From: Ferrimonas balearica | GTDB taxonomy: Bacteria; Pseudomonadota; Gammaproteobacteria; Enterobacterales; Shewanellaceae | Length of the DNA: 64,000 nt | Direction: 5' to 3' | Assembly (NCBI RefSeq): GCF_019802055.1 | Contig: NZ_JAHVHW010000007.1 | Location: forward strand, 1,513,403 to 1,577,402 | Shown here: one piece after another, positions 59,168 to 64,000 of the stretch | Layout of the letters: each line of letters starts with the position of its first letter | Numbering within the stretch: the stretch's first letter is position 1 | The notes under the pieces: generated by a model | Databases searched by the model: none | The model's input: only the letters and a program-made list of their open reading frames with translations | Told to the model about the DNA's origin: nothing | Translations under genes and position numbers: made by a program

Positions 59168-60001
59168 TCAAGCGGTGGTGATGGTGGCTTCCACCAGCGG
59201 CTTTCCAGCACTGTTGGCCAGACGAAGGGCGCTGCCATCGCGCTCAATGGTGCCGTTGCCGGGCATCAGTACGGGACGCTTAAAGTCAAAGCTGGCGCCG
59301 GTTAACGGCTCGGATACAGCGGAGAGCATCCGCGCAACCATGTACATTCCGTGGGCGATCGGCGCATCAAAGCCAAAGGGTTTGGCGGTGATCCGGTGCA
59401 GGTGAATGGGGTTGTAGTCGCCGGAGATCCGCGCATAACCACGGGCCACCTGGGGCGACAGTGCCAGGGCTTCGAGGGTCTGCCACTGGTACTCCACCTT
59501 GGGGGCACGAGTACCGGCACGCCGACGGCGACGACCGCCTTCCGCAGGCAGGCGCAACAGACAACGGCTGGTGTATTGAGCGCAGCAGGTGGCGCCCTGA
59601 GTAAATTCCGCCACCAGTTCGAACTCCAACCCCTTTTCGGTGCGCTCCTGCTCACCCACCTTCACCACCACATCGTAGGCTTCGTCCGCCTTCATCGCAG
59701 TATGCAACTCAAAGCTGACGCCCAGGTGGATCATGCCCAGAGGTTGAACCGGTACATTTTTGTCGGTGAGCAGCATCAGCTGGATCGGCTGAGTCGCAAC
59801 AAACAGGTAGGAGAGCGGCAGCACATCGGGGGCGAACCCACAGAAGGCGTTGTAGCGTTTGAGCTGCTCCGCTTCAAACCGGAACCCTTCGACCTTCATC
59901 TCCATGGCCGGCAGTTCTCCAGGCGCACAGCGCTTGAGAAAACCTTTCCATACCAGGCTCAGATTGGAGGGGATCTCGTTTTGGGTCAGGGTTTGAATCA
60001 T
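59168..60001 (-). CDS. MaoC-family hot-dog dehydratase
   Basis: A 277-residue double hot-dog protein. The second half carries the hydratase-2 motif ARGYARISGDYNPIHLH followed by PIAHGMYMVARML, which provide the catalytic Asp and His. The first half (EMKVEGFRFEAEQLKRYNAFCGF) is the non-catalytic hot-dog. MaoC-type enzymes hydrate enoyl-CoA or related thioesters in fatty acid or polyketide-like metabolism; the natural substrate is not clear. I chose ATG 60001, after AAGGA. It is 78 bp downstream of a LysR gene on the same strand. Confidence 0.88.
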   Translation of the reverse strand: MIQTLTQNEIPSNLSLVWKGFLKRCAPGELPAMEMKVEGFRFEAEQLKRYNAFCGFAPDVLPLSYLFVATQPIQLMLLTDKNVPVQPLGMIHLGVSFELHTAMKADEAYDVVVKVGEQERTEKGLEFELVAEFTQGATCCAQYTSRCLLRLPAEGGRRRRRAGTRAPKVEYQWQTLEALALSPQVARGYARISGDYNPIHLHRITAKPFGFDAPIAHGMYMVARMLSAVSEPLTGASFDFKRPVLMPGNGTIERDGSALRLANSAGKPLVEATITTA

Positions 60002-60079
60002 AGGGTTACAGTTCCTTTCGGTCTTAAAAGCCCGCAAAGGATACCTGTAGGGCCTCGTAAACGAGGCCCGACCAGCTTC

Positions 60080-61033
60080 CTATACCGGCTCGAACGCCAG
60101 GGCTTCCCGCTCCTGGGCCAGTCTTTCCATGTGTTGCTGGGCCATCTCATCAAGCCACTCCAGCACCGCTTTGATGGCGGGTACCTCCTGACGATCAGGA
60201 TGGCACACTGCCAGATAATGCTGCTCCGCTTCGACAAAGGCGTCAATGGGCACCACCAGCGCACCGGAGCGAACCGATGGCGCCACCATGTGCCAGCGTC
60301 CCAGTGCCACGCCCTGCCCGGACATGGCGGCCCGGTAGGCCAAATCCGCACGGTTAAACACAAAACCGCGAGTCACGGCCAGAGGATCAATCCCAGCTCG
60401 TTCGGCCCAGAACTGCCACTCAGTGTAGAATCCGGTGCCCTGCCAGGCGGTCTCATCATGCAGCAGCAAACAGTCTGCCAGGCCATCCGGGTTCTGCCAC
60501 AGGTTGTGCTCATCCGCGTAATCCTTGCTGCACACCGGCACCAGCATCTCACCAAACAGCACATGCTGATGCAGGCCAGAGCGATCTGCCCGGTCGTAGT
60601 ACACCGCCACATCCACAGGCTCATGCTGGAAGTCGGTGGAGCGGGACTGAGCGCGCACCTGCAAAGTCATCTTGGGATAACGACGATGCAGATCCCCCAA
60701 TCGCTCGGACAACCAGCAGCGGGCAAAGCTGTGGGGCACCGCCATGCTGAGGGTGGAGGTGAACTCCTGCTGACGAATGTCACGGATGGCGGATTCCAGC
60801 CCACCGAGGGATTGGTCCAGCACCGCCATCAGGCCCTGCCCCTGCTCCGTCAACTGCAGGCGACGGTTAAAGCGCAGGAACAGTTTGAAGCCCAACTGCT
60901 CTTCAAGTTTTTTGATGCGGTGGCTGACGGCACTCTGTGTCAGGTGCAGTTCTTCGGCCGCCTTGGTGAAGCTCATATGTCGGGCTGCACTGGCAAAACA
61001 GTGCATGGAGGAGAGAATGGCGCTACTCAGCAT
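60080..61033 (-). CDS. LysR-family regulator, DsdC-like
   Basis: A 317-residue activator. The N-terminal winged HTH is FASAARHMSFTKAAEELHLTQSAVSHRIKKLEEQLGFKLFLR. The effector domain resembles DsdC/GcvA-type proteins: STLSMAVPHSFARCWLSERLGDLHRRYPKMTLQV, DVAVYYDRADRSGLHQHVLFGEMLVPVCS and FNRADLAYRAAMSGQGVALGRW. DsdC controls D-serine deaminase in E. coli, but no dsdA is nearby; the closest gene is the MaoC gene downstream, which may be its target or simply a neighbour. The inducer is unknown. Confidence 0.9.
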   Translation of the reverse strand: MLSSAILSSMHCFASAARHMSFTKAAEELHLTQSAVSHRIKKLEEQLGFKLFLRFNRRLQLTEQGQGLMAVLDQSLGGLESAIRDIRQQEFTSTLSMAVPHSFARCWLSERLGDLHRRYPKMTLQVRAQSRSTDFQHEPVDVAVYYDRADRSGLHQHVLFGEMLVPVCSKDYADEHNLWQNPDGLADCLLLHDETAWQGTGFYTEWQFWAERAGIDPLAVTRGFVFNRADLAYRAAMSGQGVALGRWHMVAPSVRSGALVVPIDAFVEAEQHYLAVCHPDRQEVPAIKAVLEWLDEMAQQHMERLAQEREALAFEPV

Positions 61034-61230
61034 GGGGGCCTCGGATTAACAGCGTTCATATGAAAGTCATTTTATTTCGCTGTTGACCCAACGCAAGGAA
61101 ACCTATACTGCGAAGCATCAGAACGGGATGGGACTCACATTTGCCTGGTGAGTTGAGTTAGCACCTTATCCCTGACCGTTCCAGCGTTATTCTCCGTCTC
61201 CGAATAGACGCTGTTCAAGCGAAAAAATTG

Positions 61231-61259
61231 GAAAGCCCGGCACCTGGTGTCGGGCTTTC
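61231..61259 (-). terminator. Terminator of the ydiJ-DUF1285 transcript
   Basis: GAAAGCCCG (61231-61239) and CGGGCTTTC (61251-61259); the stem continues inward with GCACC/GGTGT. On the minus strand it is followed by CAATTTTTTC, a good T tract. Confidence 0.8.
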
Positions 61260-61761
61260 ACTCTTTTTCCCCCAGGACGCACCACTGCGCTCCCAACTGC
61301 ACCCCATATTCGCCATCCCGGCATTCGGCCTGCTCCGCCAGACGATAGTACAGCGCACGCGAAATCTTCCCCAGCATTCCATGCCACAGCCGCACATAGG
61401 GTATGCCCTGCTTAAGCAGCCAGGGGTGATCATCGCTGACGGGGCAGCGCACGCCATTGGGCCCGTTCAGCCACCACTGACCATCATCGGATTCCAACTC
61501 CGTCAGCAGAAACGGCGCATCCTGAACCCGGACCCGCCACTTCTCCACCGGGGTCACCAGATAGTGGTGGCCATCGGATTCTGCTCTGAGCACCGATGCG
61601 AATAACTGCACCAGCGCAGGCCGCCGGAACGGCTCACCCTGGCAATACCAGTTGCCCTCCCGGTCGATCTCAATGTCGATATCGCCGCACAGGGGGGGAT
61701 CCCAGCTGTCCAGCTTGGGATTCTCTCCCACCTGACGGACGAGTCGCTCAATCACCTTCAA
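61258..61761 (-). CDS. DUF1285 protein
   Basis: A 167-residue cytoplasmic protein. The family signature DPPLCGDIDIEIDREGNWYCQGEPFRR at the N-terminus and LVQLFASVLRAESDGHHYLVTPVEKWRVRVQDAPF are present, so it is a full-length member. The function of DUF1285 is unknown. It overlaps the end of the FAD-dependent dehydrogenase gene by 14 bp, which indicates one transcript and probable translational coupling. This pairing may give a clue to its role, but that is inference. Confidence 0.9.
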   Translation of the reverse strand: MKVIERLVRQVGENPKLDSWDPPLCGDIDIEIDREGNWYCQGEPFRRPALVQLFASVLRAESDGHHYLVTPVEKWRVRVQDAPFLLTELESDDGQWWLNGPNGVRCPVSDDHPWLLKQGIPYVRLWHGMLGKISRALYYRLAEQAECRDGEYGVQLGAQWCVLGEKE

Positions 61762-64000
61762 TCAGTTCCAGCAAAACCTGCAAGGGGTGGCGCAAGCCCT
61801 TCAGTCCAAATCGCTTAACCTGGCTGCGACAGGAGTATCCGCTGGAGAGCGGCTCCCCCTCCTCTTTCGCCAACTCCGGCGCCCAGCTCATATCGAACAG
61901 CTGACGACTTCGCTCCAGATTGGCCACCTCATGGCCAAAGGTGCCCGCCATACCGCAGCAACCCAGATTGACGGTTTTCAATTCGGCACCAAAGTGACCC
62001 AGAACCTGCTGCCACTCAGTTGCGCCACTGGGTCGCACACTGTTCTCCGTGCAGTGCCCCATCAGACGGTAGTGATGCCCGCTCTGGGGGCGCGGTGTCC
62101 AGCGATCCAGGTGACGGGCCAGAAACGACTGCAGCACCTCAACCTCAAAGTCGCCCCGCTCCTCTTTCAGAATGGTGACGTACTCATCGGAATAGGTCAG
62201 AACCAGAGCGGGGTCCAGCCCCACCATCGGCACTTTGTAAGCCGCCAGACGGTTCAGCGCTGCGGCAGAATTGCGTGCAGTTCGACGGAAGCGGTCCAGG
62301 AAACCCTTGATGTGCTGAGGCTTGCCATTGGGCAGGTACGGCACCAGCAGCGGTTCAAACCCGAGCCGGGCCAGCAGTTTCAGTCCCGCTTCCACCAGGG
62401 CGGCATCGTAGTGGCTGTTAAACGGGTCCTGCACCAGCAACACCATATGGCGGCGCTCCTCGCTGCTGGCCCGCGCCAGGCGTCGCTCCAGTTCAGGCAG
62501 GGTCGAGGGCTGATGCTGCCCGACCCGCTCAGTCAGAGTGGGGACCGAAAGCGCCGGCGGATCCACGTAGCCCACCAGGGTCTTCAGCAGCCATTGGCTG
62601 GCACGGTTCTGGCTCAGGCTGTTCACCAGTTTCGGGAAGCGGGCCTGCAGCGGCAGGCTGTCCTCAAGGTTGGCAACAAAGTGGTCTTTCAACGGACGCA
62701 GGTAGCGGCCGTAGTAGTGGTGCAAGAACTCCGCCCGCAGCGTCGGGATGTCCACCTTAACCGGACAGGCACCGGAACAGGCCTTACAGGCGAGGCAACT
62801 GAGCATGCCCTGGTGCACTTCATGGGAGAAGTCGGTCTCCTGAGAGAACTGATTCCGAACCCGTTGCCACAAGGGCGCGCGGCGCGGGGGATATTGGCTG
62901 AGATCCACGCCCTCGCGGGCCAGCAGTCTGAGCCAGGCCCGATAAAGCTCAGCCCGTCCTTTGGGGCTCTCTACCCGATCCCCACTCGCTTTGTAGGAGG
63001 GGCACATGGGGGAATCAATCTGGTAGTTAAAGCAGAGGCCGTTGCCATTGCAGCGGATCGCCCGCTCGTACTCTTCGCGGCTTTGTGGGCTGATGCGTCG
63101 GTTGAAGGCGCCCCGGGTGGGCGACTCCACCGGGTAGAGTTCATCGTCACTGTCCAGTGGTGTGCAGATCTTGCCGGGATTGAGGCGGTTGTCCGGGTCA
63201 AACCACCCCTTAATGCGGCGCAAATCCTCAAACAGCTCGCCAAATACGGCAGGGCCATATTCAGAGCGCACGCCCCGACCATGCTCGCCCCACATCAGGC
63301 CACCATACTGGCGGGTCAGTTCAGCCACTTTGTCCGACAGGACCTTAAGCTGTCGCTCGTCCGCCGGATCGCAGAGATCCAGGGCGGGCCGCACGTGCAG
63401 TACCCCCGCGTCGACGTGGCCAAACATGCCGTACTGCAGACCTTCCGCATCCAGCAACGCCCGGAACTCGGCTATAAAATCCGCCAGCTTTTCCGGTGGC
63501 ACGGCGGTGTCCTCAACAAAGGCCAACGGCTTACGGGGGCCCTTGGCATTGGCCAGCAAGCCCACCGCTTTCTTGCGCATGGCGTAAACCCGACCGATGC
63601 TGCCGCCATCGCGGCAGACTTTGTAGCCCAGTACCGCGCCATTGTCGCCGCTGTCGAGCCGGGCCAGCAGTGCGATCAGCTTACCCTCCACCTCATCGGC
63701 TTCTCCGGCGAACTCCACCATATTGATGCCGTCAAAGCGGTGAGCCTGCTCCGCGTCCTCCGGTTCCACCAGGTCCGCGACGGTATGCCAACTGACGTCT
63801 TCCCGTGCCAGGTTCAGCACCGTGGCGTCGATGGTTTCCACCACCGTGGCGTGCGCGTCCACCAGTTCCGGGGCGTGACGCAGTGCGGAATCAAAACTGT
63901 CGTACTGGATGTTGACCAGCACCCGGGTGTCCGGAATGGGGGTCAGGTCCAGGGTCGCTTCAACCACAAACGCCAGGGTGCCCTCACTGCCGCAGAGCAG
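61748..64000 (-). CDS. ydiJ: FAD-dependent D-2-hydroxyglutarate dehydrogenase YdiJ, partial
   Basis: The C-terminal 750 residues of a large flavo-iron-sulfur enzyme; the first part lies beyond the right edge. The visible start is LLCGSEGTLAFVVEATL, the end of an FAD-binding type-4 domain. Then come the FAD-oxidase C domain (GMFGHVDAGVLHVRPALDL, GEHGRGVRSEYG), and a GlpC-like part with cluster cysteines CNGNGLCFNYQIDSPMCPSYK and SCLACKACSGACPVKV. Two CCG-type motifs are altered (GHCTEN and GCCGMAGTFGHE). E. coli YdiJ oxidises D-2-hydroxyglutarate. The DUF1285 gene overlaps its end. Confidence 0.9.
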   Translation of the reverse strand: MLCGSEGTLAFVVEATLDLTPIPDTRVLVNIQYDSFDSALRHAPELVDAHATVVETIDATVLNLAREDVSWHTVADLVEPEDAEQAHRFDGINMVEFAGEADEVEGKLIALLARLDSGDNGAVLGYKVCRDGGSIGRVYAMRKKAVGLLANAKGPRKPLAFVEDTAVPPEKLADFIAEFRALLDAEGLQYGMFGHVDAGVLHVRPALDLCDPADERQLKVLSDKVAELTRQYGGLMWGEHGRGVRSEYGPAVFGELFEDLRRIKGWFDPDNRLNPGKICTPLDSDDELYPVESPTRGAFNRRISPQSREEYERAIRCNGNGLCFNYQIDSPMCPSYKASGDRVESPKGRAELYRAWLRLLAREGVDLSQYPPRRAPLWQRVRNQFSQETDFSHEVHQGMLSCLACKACSGACPVKVDIPTLRAEFLHHYYGRYLRPLKDHFVANLEDSLPLQARFPKLVNSLSQNRASQWLLKTLVGYVDPPALSVPTLTERVGQHQPSTLPELERRLARASSEERRHMVLLVQDPFNSHYDAALVEAGLKLLARLGFEPLLVPYLPNGKPQHIKGFLDRFRRTARNSAAALNRLAAYKVPMVGLDPALVLTYSDEYVTILKEERGDFEVEVLQSFLARHLDRWTPRPQSGHHYRLMGHCTENSVRPSGATEWQQVLGHFGAELKTVNLGCCGMAGTFGHEVANLERSRQLFDMSWAPELAKEEGEPLSSGYSCRSQVKRFGLKGLRHPLQVLLELIEGD

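Noticed and set aside
59351-61063. Long plus-strand frame opposite the MaoC and LysR genes
   Set aside because: It covers both genes antisense and lacks any domain; the minus-strand proteins are clear.
61034-61230. tRNA or small RNA gene
   Set aside because: I looked for cloverleaf arms and found none; only the terminator at 61231 is supported.

Overview
The window looks like the chromosome of a marine, facultatively anaerobic gammaproteobacterium of the Alteromonadales, most like Ferrimonas or its Shewanella relatives. The evidence is family content: a pentaheme nitrite reductase NrfA, a ten-heme secreted cytochrome, lpxM-type acyltransferases, several large TonB-dependent receptors, a proteobacterial class D-type sortase, YdiJ, DUF1285 and Mut7-C proteins. 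Most genes are GC-rich and closely packed, with clear hairpin terminators between convergent genes. I see no rRNA, tRNA, CRISPR array, phage or intact transposase gene. The genus is an inference from gene families.

1-6010: end of a membrane transporter gene, then a surface lipoprotein made of two copies of a beta-helix-like unit, paired with a TonB-dependent receptor. 6258-16868: housekeeping and stress genes (DUF2235 hydrolase, YpfJ peptidase, NrfA with a predicted NarP site, GIY-YIG nuclease, two GNAT enzymes, two LpxM-type acyltransferases with a 59-residue membrane protein, OsmC, Nudix, alpha/beta hydrolase, GFA protein, D-Ala-D-Ala dipeptidase). 16933-18305: a two-gene unit of a sortase and a protein ending in a canonical LPXTG-type sorting signal. 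18548-26000: NlpC/P60 lipoprotein, Mut7-C protein, a second TonB receptor, and a secreted dipeptidase-like hydrolase with ricin-type lectin repeats.

26001-37460 is the accessory, repeat-rich part. It has an iron-regulated (Fur box) TonB receptor and an M13 peptidase, but also GTAG-headed REP/BIME palindromes, a 146-bp tandem repeat, at least eight copies of a GGGTGTCC-centred element that often sits at rearrangement junctions, a nearly identical 187-bp direct repeat 1848 bp apart, a decayed copy of the pepO upstream region, an AT-rich orphan membrane protein, and two integron-type cassettes (one a deaminase, one frameshifted) with attC-like sites but no integrase in view.

37463-64000 returns to the normal backbone: a DUF3943 outer membrane protein, codBA with a predicted PurR operator, a TetR regulator divergent from a TriABC-like RND efflux operon with two adaptors, an amidohydrolase, a PH-domain protein, adenosine deaminase, an ABC exporter, an MreB-like protein reduced to its N-terminal half, a CRP-linked ten-heme cytochrome next to a large Ig-repeat lipoprotein, a MaoC protein, a DsdC-like LysR regulator, DUF1285 and the truncated ydiJ.

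The best candidates for undescribed biology are the minimal sortase-substrate pair, the half-MreB protein, the duplicated beta-helix lipoprotein with its receptor, the cytochrome and Ig-repeat lipoprotein pair, and the GGGTGTCC repeat family around cargo genes.
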